From Spirosoma oryzae (lineage in GTDB: Bacteria; Bacteroidota; Bacteroidia; Cytophagales; Spirosomataceae), in NCBI RefSeq assembly GCF_003002825.1, contig NZ_PVTE01000026.1, forward strand, positions 1 to 64,000: a stretch of DNA of 64,000 bases. Reading direction: 5' to 3'. Below the pieces are notes generated by a model that saw nothing but the letters and a program-made list of their open reading frames with translations, searched no databases and was not told the origin of the DNA. This document shows, in pieces, positions 9,601 through 17,186 of this stretch (position 1 is the stretch's first letter; each line of letters opens with the position of its first letter). Made by a program: the position numbers and the translations under genes.

Positions 9601-9991
9601 GCTGAAGCGGTCGCCCCTGCGCGACGTAGCGTCCATGATCCGATCGTTCTATTACGTAGGCTACGAGGGCTTTCTGTTGACGAACCAGGTGACTACTACC
9701 GGTTTGACTTCACTGCTTCCGTATGCCGAATTCTGGTCGCGGTACATGAGCAACTTCTTTATGGAAGCGTACCTGAAAACGGTTGCGGGAAGTTCATTCA
9801 TCCCTAGTCAGCCCGGCGACCTGCAGATGATGCTGGAAACGTATCTGCTTGAAAGAGCCGTATCGGATCTGAATCACGAGCTGAACAGCCGCCCCGACTG
9901 GGTACGCGTCCCGCTGCAACTGATACAATCAATTCTGAAACAGGCGGAGCTTCGCAATCCGGAATCCGTTCTGGCAACTGACGTAATTTAG
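6635..9991 (+). CDS. treS: Maltose alpha-D-glucosyltransferase (trehalose synthase) fused to maltokinase
   Basis: About 1118 residues from ATG 6635 (an upstream GTG at 6605 is also in frame). The N-terminal 550 residues are a GH13 trehalose synthase that interconverts maltose and trehalose: nucleophile Asp in [22 protein letters not shown] (shortened: GFRLDAVPY), acid Glu in [10 protein letters not shown], third Asp in [11 protein letters not shown]. The C-terminal 450 residues match maltokinase (Mak/Pep2), which makes maltose-1-phosphate with ATP: [18 protein letters not shown] and the typical [11 protein letters not shown]. The kinase motif is somewhat divergent (Gln where HGDxHLxQ has the second His), but the catalytic Asp residues remain. 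In the GlgE pathway, maltose-1-phosphate feeds alpha-glucan synthesis; GlgE is not in this window. Confidence 0.93.
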   Translation: [1118 protein letters not shown]

Positions 9992-10001
9992 CGTGGTTTT
10001 G

Positions 10002-10082
10002 TCATTCCGAGCCCACGAGGAATCTTCGGCGTAGGCTGGTGTACCTGCTACTTACCGAAGATACCTCACGGGCTCGGAATGA
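10002..10082. repeat. Inverted repeat of the TCATTCCGAG...GAGGAATCTTCGG type
   Basis: Arms at 10002-10029 and 10055-10082 are 28 bases each and complementary except for three positions; the loop is 25 bases. The element begins just after the treS-maltokinase stop codon, so it may serve as transcription terminator for it. Elements containing CATTCCGAG and GAGGAATCT are a familiar dispersed intergenic palindrome of Cytophagales genomes (general familiarity, not searched). Confidence 0.75.
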
Positions 10083-10152
10083 TAAAAGCTATTGACAACA
10101 GCCTATCCCTAAAGCGTTGAATAGCTTATAATCAGGAATAATCGTTCACCTA

Positions 10153-11805
10153 TTAATGCCGGGTTGTGTACACCACAATCGACTCAGGCTGTACGGAGAT
10201 CTGGCTGCTATCGGTCAGCGATTCGGGTGATGCGCCGGGACCGGCCCAGGCTGGATCGGCTGAGTCGAGTAACTTCTGTAACGGAGCACCAAACTCGGGT
10301 AGAGTAACTGTCTGCTTGTCGGTGGAAAAATTCAGCAGGCATAGTACGTGGTCTGTTTTATGCCACCGATGCAGCAGTACCGTATGGTTTTCCGGCTGGT
10401 AAGTTACGGTGAGCTGGTTCGGGTTGAGATGGTACAGGGCCGGATGCTGTCGGCGCAGCGCCGTGAGCGACTGGTAGTAGCGGTACAGTGTTTGCCTTTG
10501 CGACTCGTTCAGCGTTTTCCAGGGTAATTCGGTTATCGGCTTGTTGGCCGCTGTCCGTTCGATCTGGTCAGGGGCAACGTCGGCAAGGGCGGGGTCGCCA
10601 TGCGTCGCGTTGCGAAATCGGTGAAACGCACCCCATTCTTCGCCCATAAACAGCGTAGGGATACAGGGGTCTACCAGAACAGCACCCGCCCGCAGCTTCA
10701 ACAGTTCATAGTCAGACTGACTGGTCGCCGTAGTATCTGTATTGTGGTAGGTTTGCAAGAGTTTGGTAAAGGCATTGTCGGTTGCCGAATCCGCTTCCCG
10801 CTCGAATAAATCCCGAAGAATAGTCGAAAAGGTGCCGTCGCACAAACAGTCATTCCGGGCGAGAGCTGTCGAAGGCTGAATCTGACCAGCACTGGCGGAA
10901 GAGGTGTTCGCCTTTTCGCGCCGTTTGGATGCGGTAGCGCCACGCGACACAAGCGTCAGATCCTGTTCGGTGAGTAGATAATGCTGACGGCCTGTTTGCG
11001 CAGTTAGCGCACTCGTCTGCTCCCGGATGGCACGTAGCAGGCAATCGGTGTCGGGCAGGCCATGGATACCCGCCAGAACCAAGGCATCAACGTGAAAATC
11101 CCGAAACCACATCAGCGCATCCTGAACGAGATGCTGCCGGTGCGCTGTTTCGGATCGCTCCTTATCCGGGAACGTAGTCGACCAGTCAAGCTCTTCATAC
11201 GGCAAATCCAAGATAACGGCCAGACCCTCGTAATGGCAGACGTTGATAAGGTGCTGCAACTGATCGGGGCCGCCGTATGAATCCTGAACGACAAACAAAA
11301 AATTGCTGGCCGGTGTCTGATCCGGCGCGCTGGCAAACGGTGTAACCGGTCGAAGCAGAATGGCGTTGGTACCTAGTTGCTTCACATGGTCCAGTTTGTC
11401 AACTAGCGCGTTTAGCGTGCCCCCCGGCGTAAACGTATGAACATCAATTTCGTAGATGATGTATTCGTCGATGGGTGGATTTATCCAGCTTGAATCCTCC
11501 CAGTAAGCGACGGTGCTATCGAACGCCTGCGACGGGCCATATACGCCCTGCGGCTGTAGCTGTGAGACCGGGTCTACCCGTTTCGTGTTGTTCGTGTAGT
11601 TGTCACCGGGCTTTACCCGATCAGTCGTAAGCTGCCAGTAACCGCTACCGTCGTTCGCAAGAGGCAATAGGGGCGCGTGGTGGTTGACCGAAGTCGTTAG
11701 CGATTTCGCGACGGGCGGACATGCGCCAGTGATGACTTGTTTATCGGTCGAAAATGGTACGCCAAGTAGGCGTTTTTGTGCGGTATATTGGCTCATTACG
11801 TGCAA
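10153..11805 (-). CDS. TreZ-like GH13 protein lacking the catalytic nucleophile (probable pseudoenzyme)
   Basis: 550 residues (an inner ATG at 11796 is equally possible). The architecture follows maltooligosyltrehalose trehalohydrolase (TreZ): an N-terminal beta domain (GYWQLTTD, then VDPVSQLQPQGVYGPS), a GH13 barrel starting at YIIYEIDVHTFTPGGT, the YGGPDQL and GLAVILDLPY motifs, and IPTLFMGEEWGAF near the end. However, the strand that should carry the nucleophile (DGLRLDA) reads DALVLAG at residues 240-246: Arg243 is Val and Asp245 is Ala. Glu280 (LLTEQD) is kept, but the final NHD motif is not found. Hydrolysis is therefore unlikely. Tandem CTTAG boxes upstream link it to the trehalose genes; it may be a glucan-binding or regulatory protein. 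Confidence 0.75.
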   Translation of the reverse strand: MHVMSQYTAQKRLLGVPFSTDKQVITGACPPVAKSLTTSVNHHAPLLPLANDGSGYWQLTTDRVKPGDNYTNNTKRVDPVSQLQPQGVYGPSQAFDSTVAYWEDSSWINPPIDEYIIYEIDVHTFTPGGTLNALVDKLDHVKQLGTNAILLRPVTPFASAPDQTPASNFLFVVQDSYGGPDQLQHLINVCHYEGLAVILDLPYEELDWSTTFPDKERSETAHRQHLVQDALMWFRDFHVDALVLAGIHGLPDTDCLLRAIREQTSALTAQTGRQHYLLTEQDLTLVSRGATASKRREKANTSSASAGQIQPSTALARNDCLCDGTFSTILRDLFEREADSATDNAFTKLLQTYHNTDTTATSQSDYELLKLRAGAVLVDPCIPTLFMGEEWGAFHRFRNATHGDPALADVAPDQIERTAANKPITELPWKTLNESQRQTLYRYYQSLTALRRQHPALYHLNPNQLTVTYQPENHTVLLHRWHKTDHVLCLLNFSTDKQTVTLPEFGAPLQKLLDSADPAWAGPGASPESLTDSSQISVQPESIVVYTTRH

Positions 11806-12164
11806 AGTCTGGGCGTGCCATTCTTCCCGCCCGTTGAGGTATCAAAGGAATACGATCCCATTACCGTGCTGTAGCTGAACAGAAACTGCTACAGGTAGGC
11901 TGACTGTGGACGGAGTAAGCAGAATACACTGAGTGATAAATCCTTGTGTGTCAAAGAACGGCTCCTTCCCTTAGAATCGACTTAACCAAAACTTAAAAAC
12001 TCCTTAGAGAACAGCCGCCACCTATACGGTTTTGTAAATCGATTAGGTCTGGCAATGAATCGAGCCTATTTCGGCCACTTACCTCTCCGGCAAATCGCCG
12101 AACAACCGATGTCGTTTGCTTTTCCGGCGATTGACATGCTATTTGTAGGTTGATCGACCAAAAT
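11806..12164. promoter_or_regulatory. Intergenic region with four tandem CTTAG/CTTAA boxes (11970-12007)
   Basis: No gene is seen in these 359 bases. Units start at 11970 (CTTAG), 11981 (CTTAA), 11992 (CTTAA) and 12003 (CTTAG), an exact 11-bp period. The minus-strand -7 candidate GTTCTTTG lies at 11952-11959, with its TTTG 18 bp from the first box, the same geometry as before otsAB. The implied transcript runs leftward into the TreZ-like gene with a leader of roughly 130 bases. The boxes also lie about 160 bp before the permease on the other side, which might share control; no good -7 element was found for it (TATTTG at about 12141 is weak). Confidence 0.55.
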
Positions 12165-13622
12165 ATGACGCCTGAACCGCTCCTTCCTGACGAAAAAACA
12201 GAATTTAATCGTTCCCTGAGTTTACTCGACTCAACGCTCATCGTTTCCGGTACCATGATTGGGTCCGGCGTGTTTATCGTCTCGGCCGACATGGCCCGTA
12301 ACCTGGGATCGGCGGGCTGGCTGCTGGCACTTTGGGTGCTGACGGGTGTGCTGACCGTGGCGGCTGCGCTTAGCTACGGTGAGCTGGCCGGAATGATGCC
12401 CAAGGCCGGGGGGCAGTACGTATATATTCAGCGAGCTTACAACCGACTGACGGGATTTGTCTATGGCTGGACCGTATTCGCCGTTATTCAGACCGGAACT
12501 ATTGCCGCCGTGGCGGTTGCCTTCACCAAGTATTCGGCCGTATTCATGCCCGCCCTCGGTCCGGAAAATGTGCTGGTGACATTGGGTTCGATCAAGATTA
12601 CGCTGGGCTCGCTGTATGCCATTGCCAGCGTTGTGCTGCTGACTTGGCTGAACAGCCGGGGGGTGCAAAGCGGTAAGCTCATTCAGAACGTCTTTACATC
12701 GGCCAAACTGATTGCGCTGCTGGGGCTGATCGTTGTCGGGATCGCCGTTGGCCTGAACAGCGGGTTGCTGACGACCAACCTGCGTGACGCCTGGGATGCC
12801 AGTACGACGTCTGCCGATGGGGTCACATTACCCTTGACCGGGCTGGCCCTGGTACTGGCCTTCGGTACGTCGATGGTTGGCTCATTATTTTCCGCCGACT
12901 CCTGGAACAATGTCACCTTCATTGCGGGTGAGATTAAAGACCCCCGCCGTAATATTCCACTGGCCCTGTTTCTCGGTACCCTGATCGTAACGACGATCTA
13001 CTTTCTGGCCAACGTATCGTACCTGTCGCTGCTTCCGCTGAAAGGATCGCCCACCGCGACTGACATCATTGGCCGGGGTATCCAGTTTGCCGAAGCCGAC
13101 CGCGTTGCTACGGCCGCCGTCTCGACCTTGTTCGGGAACATTGCTGTCGCGTTTATGGCCGGGCTGATTATGATCTCGACCTTCGGCTGCAATAATGGGC
13201 TGATTCTGGCGGGGGCACGGCTGTACTACGCCATGGCAAAAGACGGGTTGTTTCTAAAACAGGCATCACATCTGAACGAAAATGCGGTGCCCGCCCGCGC
13301 CCTGTGGCTACAATGTATCTGGGCATCGATCCTGTGCCTGTCGGGGAAATACGGTGACCTGCTTGATTACTGCACGTTTGCCTCATTACTGTTTTATATC
13401 GTTACGATTGGTGGCTTGTTCCGGCTCCGGCGCAAAGAACCAAACGCAGCCCGACCCTACCGGGCCTTCGGCTATCCGCTGGTGCCGGCCATTTACATGC
13501 TTGCCGGTCTGACGATATGCGCTATCCTGCTGTACACCAAGACGTTCAATACGGGTATGGGCTTGCTGATTGCCGGGCTGGGTATACCGATCTACTGGTT
13601 GACGACACGAAGCAGTAATTAG
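12165..13622 (+). CDS. APC-superfamily amino acid permease
   Basis: About 485 residues from ATG 12165, with 12 hydrophobic segments. The first helix carries the substrate-binding glycine motif of the APC fold (GTMIGSGVFIVSAD), followed by SYGELAGMMPKAGGQYVY, typical of the LAT/SteT-like branch of amino acid transporters; FGCNNGLILAGARLYYAMAKDG is also characteristic (quoted in part: LILAGARLYYAMAKDG). It should move amino acids across the inner membrane, but substrate cannot be told from sequence. It is divergent from the TreZ-like gene, and a possible compatible-solute or amino acid link to the trehalose island is only inference. Confidence 0.88.
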   Translation: MTPEPLLPDEKTEFNRSLSLLDSTLIVSGTMIGSGVFIVSADMARNLGSAGWLLALWVLTGVLTVAAALSYGELAGMMPKAGGQYVYIQRAYNRLTGFVYGWTVFAVIQTGTIAAVAVAFTKYSAVFMPALGPENVLVTLGSIKITLGSLYAIASVVLLTWLNSRGVQSGKLIQNVFTSAKLIALLGLIVVGIAVGLNSGLLTTNLRDAWDASTTSADGVTLPLTGLALVLAFGTSMVGSLFSADSWNNVTFIAGEIKDPRRNIPLALFLGTLIVTTIYFLANVSYLSLLPLKGSPTATDIIGRGIQFAEADRVATAAVSTLFGNIAVAFMAGLIMISTFGCNNGLILAGARLYYAMAKDGLFLKQASHLNENAVPARALWLQCIWASILCLSGKYGDLLDYCTFASLLFYIVTIGGLFRLRRKEPNAARPYRAFGYPLVPAIYMLAGLTICAILLYTKTFNTGMGLLIAGLGIPIYWLTTRSSN

Positions 13623-13645
13623 GTATAGGAGTAACGAGTTGTATA

Positions 13646-13688
13646 GGCGTATTTCGGCCCGTCAACCTGACCACTGTTGAAATACGCC
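13646..13688. terminator. Hairpin after the permease gene
   Basis: Arms GGCGTATTTC (13646-13655) and GAAATACGCC (13679-13688) are perfectly complementary with a 23-base loop. It lies 24 bases after the permease stop. There is no T-run, so termination is uncertain; it may equally be a small intergenic palindrome. Confidence 0.4.
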
Positions 13689-13715
13689 CTGTACTGAATT
13701 CGTTTTACGTATACT

Positions 13716-15050
13716 ATGGCCTTGATGAAGATTGCCGGTTATGGCTTCGTATTGCTGCTGGTTGGCTTGGCGGCATGTACGGGTATTGGCCCCGCAACCA
13801 GCCTTTTTAAACCCTCGTCGCCCCACGAGCAATACAGTCAGTCGCTGAAGGATGCCAAACTCGACCGAACAGCCCTCGGTACCGACTGGCTTCGGGCCGG
13901 CGAGCGGGCACTGGGCGATTCGCTGACCATCACTGTGCCGTACCGGGAGAGCGGTTATTTCTCCGCTAGTAAGCCCCTGGCTACCGGATATAAGCTGAAA
14001 GGAGAACGGGGTGACCGCTTTCTGATAAAAGTGGAAACGGTAGGAACGCAGGACGCTCAGGTATTTATTGACGTGTTTTCGCTCGATGAACAGGGGAAAA
14101 CCAGCCTGGTAACAGCCTCGAAAGCGGATACCAACGTGCTGAACTGGGAGCCCCGGCGGAATCAAAATTACCTGATTCGGGTGCAGCCTGAATTGCTGCG
14201 TTCGGGGCAGTACACCATCTCCATAACGCGTGAACCCGCCCTGAGCTTTCCGGTGCAGGGTAAAGACAGTCGCCAGATCAGTAGCTATTTCGGCGTTCCG
14301 CGTGATGGTGGCCGGCGGAAGCACGAGGGTATCGATATTTTCGCACCGAAGGGTACGCCCGCGCTGGCATCAGCCAATGGTATTGTTTCGGGCGTTGGTC
14401 TCAATCGGTTGGGCGGAAACGTGGCTTTTGTCAACGACGCTGAACGCAGGATTCGTATCTATTACGCCCACCTCGACAGCTGGCATGTCAAGGATGGTCA
14501 GCGCGTGGCTGTTGGTGATACAATCGGGTTCGTGGGTAACACAGGTAACGCACGCACCACGGCCCCGCATCTTCACTACGGTATTTACACCTACGACGAG
14601 GGGGCAACCAATCCGCTACCCTTTATCCGGCTGGGACGTGGGCCCGCCAAGCAGCCGATGCTGGCAACAAGCCGGCTAGGCGACTCGGTGCGGGTGATCG
14701 ACGCACGAACGGCTATCCGGACAGGACCATCGAGCGAAGCGCGCAGCCTGCAAACGCTGCCCAAAGGGACAGTACTGACAATCGCTGGCGGTACGGATTT
14801 CTGGCTTCGGGTAGTAACGCCAACCGGTGCAACAGGTTATGTAGCTAATAAGGCGATGGAGTCGATACGACGCCCGTTGCGGCAGGTTGCCCTGGCGACG
14901 CAAAAGCCACTATTGGATAATGCCGACCCAACGGCAGCCCCCGTTAGCCTACTGGCAGCTGGTAGTCAGCTAGCCGTGTTGGGCGTATTCGGTGCGTTCG
15001 AACTGGTGCGGCAGGCCAACGGCACGACGGGATGGGTGAGCGCACAGTAA
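13716..15050 (+). CDS. M23-family peptidoglycan endopeptidase, lipoprotein with SH3-like repeats
   Basis: 444 residues. The N-terminus has a lipoprotein signal with lipobox LAAC (Cys about residue 24; ATG 13725 would be an equally good start). A non-catalytic beta-rich region follows (about 60-170), then a LytM/M23 domain (about 185-300) with zinc ligands in KHEGIDIF and HLHYGIY and the middle YYAHLDSW. The C-terminal part has two SH3-like modules (VRVIDARTAIRTGPSSEAR and a second one ending FELVRQANGTTGWVSAQ). It should be anchored to a membrane in the periplasm and cut peptide cross-links in peptidoglycan. All catalytic motifs are present. Confidence 0.92.
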   Translation: MALMKIAGYGFVLLLVGLAACTGIGPATSLFKPSSPHEQYSQSLKDAKLDRTALGTDWLRAGERALGDSLTITVPYRESGYFSASKPLATGYKLKGERGDRFLIKVETVGTQDAQVFIDVFSLDEQGKTSLVTASKADTNVLNWEPRRNQNYLIRVQPELLRSGQYTISITREPALSFPVQGKDSRQISSYFGVPRDGGRRKHEGIDIFAPKGTPALASANGIVSGVGLNRLGGNVAFVNDAERRIRIYYAHLDSWHVKDGQRVAVGDTIGFVGNTGNARTTAPHLHYGIYTYDEGATNPLPFIRLGRGPAKQPMLATSRLGDSVRVIDARTAIRTGPSSEARSLQTLPKGTVLTIAGGTDFWLRVVTPTGATGYVANKAMESIRRPLRQVALATQKPLLDNADPTAAPVSLLAAGSQLAVLGVFGAFELVRQANGTTGWVSAQ

Positions 15051-15051
15051 G

Positions 15052-15336
15052 CTACCAGGTAGCTGTAGCCGGGGATGTCGACCAACTGGTATCGTTATAT
15101 AGGCGACTTTCAAGCGAGTCGCATTTCTCTAGTCGTTCCTTCAGGTTGTTGATCTGACTATTTTGCTGGTCAAGGCTGTGCCGCAGTTCCAGCGTCTGAT
15201 CGGCCAGATGTTGGTGCCGCTTGTAGGCTACCCGTAGCAAGCCCGCGATTCCTACCAGGAGTATAAACACAATGGTAAGCAGTGAGTAGATAATTTCGTG
15301 GCGGGCGGGTGACATGATGAAGAGCGTATCATACAA
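15052..15336 (-). CDS. Small membrane protein with a coiled-coil tail
   Basis: 94 residues (ATG at 15315 is an alternative start). One transmembrane helix (IIYSLLTIVFILLVGIAGLL) is followed by a heptad-like helical stretch (HLADQTLELRHSLDQQNSQI, NNLKERLEKC) and a short Ser/Thr-rich end. No family is recognised. The layout, a short N-terminal membrane anchor followed by a cytoplasmic coiled coil, resembles FtsB/FtsL-like or scaffold proteins, but there is no further evidence. Its stop lies one base after the M23 gene's stop, so the two genes are convergent. Confidence 0.65.
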   Translation of the reverse strand: MYDTLFIMSPARHEIIYSLLTIVFILLVGIAGLLRVAYKRHQHLADQTLELRHSLDQQNSQINNLKERLEKCDSLESRLYNDTSWSTSPATATW

Positions 15337-15361
15337 AATAACGAAAACGCCATTTCATAAA

Positions 15362-15392
15362 GAAGCCCCGATCCTGACAGGATCGGGGCTTC
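15362..15392 (-). terminator. Rho-independent terminator of the DUF4136 lipoprotein gene
   Basis: Perfect 13-bp stem (15362-15374 with 15380-15392, GAAGCCCCGATCC and complement) and a 5-base loop. On the minus strand it is followed by CTTCTTT. It lies 26 bases after the end of the gene at 15418-15987. Confidence 0.8.
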
Positions 15393-15417
15393 GTCTTACT
15401 TTCTTCGTACGTTGATT

Positions 15418-15987
15418 CTACCGGGCTGCACCGTAATCCTGCCCTGCACTCTCAGGGAAGTTCTTCATAATGCTGGCTACCGTTTCACGGAATGCCTGAT
15501 CGCGATCCCGCTCTTTGTTCCGGCTGTTCAGCTGACCGGTTGCCCATCCCTGCCAAACGATATCGTTGGTCCGGGTATCGATGATGTTCACTACGACACG
15601 GTTTTCTTCGTATTGGCGTGAATACACGTTGTTACCCATACCGCCGTACCACCAGGAGTAAGGCGAATACATATTGTTCGATTGGATTTGCTGCCGGTCG
15701 CGGGAGTCGGTGAAGAAGCGGACGATCATGTCAGCTTCGCCCTGCTGCACAGGCTTGTAGCCGTGGGCCTGTAGCGTTTGCTCCAGGGCATCGGCGATTC
15801 GGCGCTGATTCAGGTTACTGCCTACGATTGGGTCGGCATTGCGCTGCCGATCGGCTTCGATGCGGAACGTGCTGAACTGGCGGACGTTTACTTTAGGGTC
15901 ATAGTCGTACTTTACCGTTACTGACGGGGCGCAGGACGCCAGCGTACCGACGATGAATAAACTGCTGATTATGCGGCTAATGTTCAT
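15418..15987 (-). CDS. DUF4136-family lipoprotein
   Basis: 189 residues with a lipoprotein signal peptide (MNISRIISSLFIVGTLASCAP; lipobox LASC, Cys19). The mature part has the DUF4136 pattern: VKYDYDPKVNVRQFSTFRIE near the start, a middle segment ADMIVRFF with alternating strands, and NRVVVNIIDTRTNDIVWQGWA near the end. DUF4136 proteins are small periplasm-facing lipoproteins without a known biochemical role. A weak -7 candidate (minus strand, CATCTTTG at 16102-16109) lies about 115 bases upstream. A strong terminator follows, so it appears to be a single-gene unit. Confidence 0.9.
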   Translation of the reverse strand: MNISRIISSLFIVGTLASCAPSVTVKYDYDPKVNVRQFSTFRIEADRQRNADPIVGSNLNQRRIADALEQTLQAHGYKPVQQGEADMIVRFFTDSRDRQQIQSNNMYSPYSWWYGGMGNNVYSRQYEENRVVVNIIDTRTNDIVWQGWATGQLNSRNKERDRDQAFRETVASIMKNFPESAGQDYGAAR

Positions 15988-16238
15988 GAGATTTATGGCA
16001 TTGTGGGGTTATGTCGACTAACTAACGTACAGCTACCCGTCGTTTGTATAGCTTACCCAAATAACGAGTGGAGCGTTGCAATCGTTCCGATAATTTAACG
16101 GCAAAGATGCGCTTAATCGGTAATTAATTAACTGACTACCAAAACGTTAAAAAGTGTTAATGGGGCAATATGCTTTCCTGGCATCCGCTTGATTTACGAC
16201 GCAGTATACCGGCTTTTGCCGATGGATAAACAAACTAA

Positions 16239-16268
16239 AAACCCAGCATCGGTTAAGATACTGGGTTT
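16239..16268 (-). terminator. Terminator of the atpA-atpG unit
   Basis: Arms AAACCCAG (16239-16246) and CTGGGTTT (16261-16268), extended by ATC/GAT after one mismatch, with TTTTTAG following on the minus strand. It lies 28 bases after the atpG stop. The rest of the 15988-16296 gap shows only an AT-rich stretch and no gene. Confidence 0.75.
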
Positions 16269-16296
16269 CAGCAATAAATAGAAAAACAACGGTTCG

Positions 16297-17181
16297 TTAG
16301 CCATTGGCAAGCGCTTCGGCGCCACCAACGATTTCGAGAATCTCCGTCGTAATAGCAGCCTGACGAGTCCGGTTGTACACCAGGCGAAGCTGTTTCAGCA
16401 GTTCACCAGCGTTTTCGGTAGCCTTGTCCATTGCCGTCATCCGGGCACCGTGTTCCGAAGCGTTCGAATCGAGCACCGCTTTGTAGAGTTGAATCTTAAG
16501 CGTCTTCGGAATCAGTTCCGTAACAATCTCTTCCTCCGATGGCTCAAAAATGTAGTTGACCGATGCGGTTGATCCTTTCGGCGCTTCAGCCGCTACGATC
16601 GGCAGCATCTGTTCCGCCCGGACGATCTGTACGGCAGCATTACGAAACTCGTTGTAAACAATCTCAACGACATCATATTGGCCCGATACAAAGCTATCCA
16701 TCGCTTCTTCAGCGGCTGCCCGTACGTTTCCGAAGTTCAGCGCACCAAATACATCAACGTGGTTGGTATTGACTTTGAAGCCACGGCGTTGCATCGCTTC
16801 GCCACCCTTCTTGCCAATCGCCATGATATGTACGTTGCCCGAACGAGCCTGTGCCGCGTATTTCTCGCTGATGAGCGTCAGCGCGCCCTTCACTACGTTG
16901 GTGTTGAACGCGCCACACAACCCCCGATCAGACGTGACGACGATGAGCAGTACACGGTCGACCTGCCGGATCTGATGGTATGGGCTTTCCGACGCCGTTT
17001 CTGCGCCAGCCGATACTGTGCTCAGCATCTGACTTAGCTTCTGGGCGTAGGGTCGTAATTGCGTGATATTATCCTGAGCCCGGCGCAACTTGGCAGCCGC
17101 CACCATTTTCATGGCTTTGGTGATTTGCTGCGTCGAATTGATCGACGAGATACGGGCCCGTACTTCTTTTAGTGAAGCCAT
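16297..17181 (-). CDS. atpG: ATP synthase F1 subunit gamma
   Basis: 294 residues, normal length. The N-terminal helix MASLKEVRARISSINSTQQI and the C-terminal helix NRTRQAAITTEILEIVGGAE are the two conserved helices forming the rotating coiled-coil shaft inside the alpha3-beta3 head; the middle Rossmann-like domain has TSDRGLCGAFN. It couples proton flow through F0 to ATP synthesis. It follows atpA with a 109-base gap containing an inverted heptamer repeat. The other F-type genes (beta, delta, epsilon, F0) are not in the window. Confidence 0.97.
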   Translation of the reverse strand: MASLKEVRARISSINSTQQITKAMKMVAAAKLRRAQDNITQLRPYAQKLSQMLSTVSAGAETASESPYHQIRQVDRVLLIVVTSDRGLCGAFNTNVVKGALTLISEKYAAQARSGNVHIMAIGKKGGEAMQRRGFKVNTNHVDVFGALNFGNVRAAAEEAMDSFVSGQYDVVEIVYNEFRNAAVQIVRAEQMLPIVAAEAPKGSTASVNYIFEPSEEEIVTELIPKTLKIQLYKAVLDSNASEHGARMTAMDKATENAGELLKQLRLVYNRTRQAAITTEILEIVGGAEALANG

Positions 17182-17186
17182 AGTCT

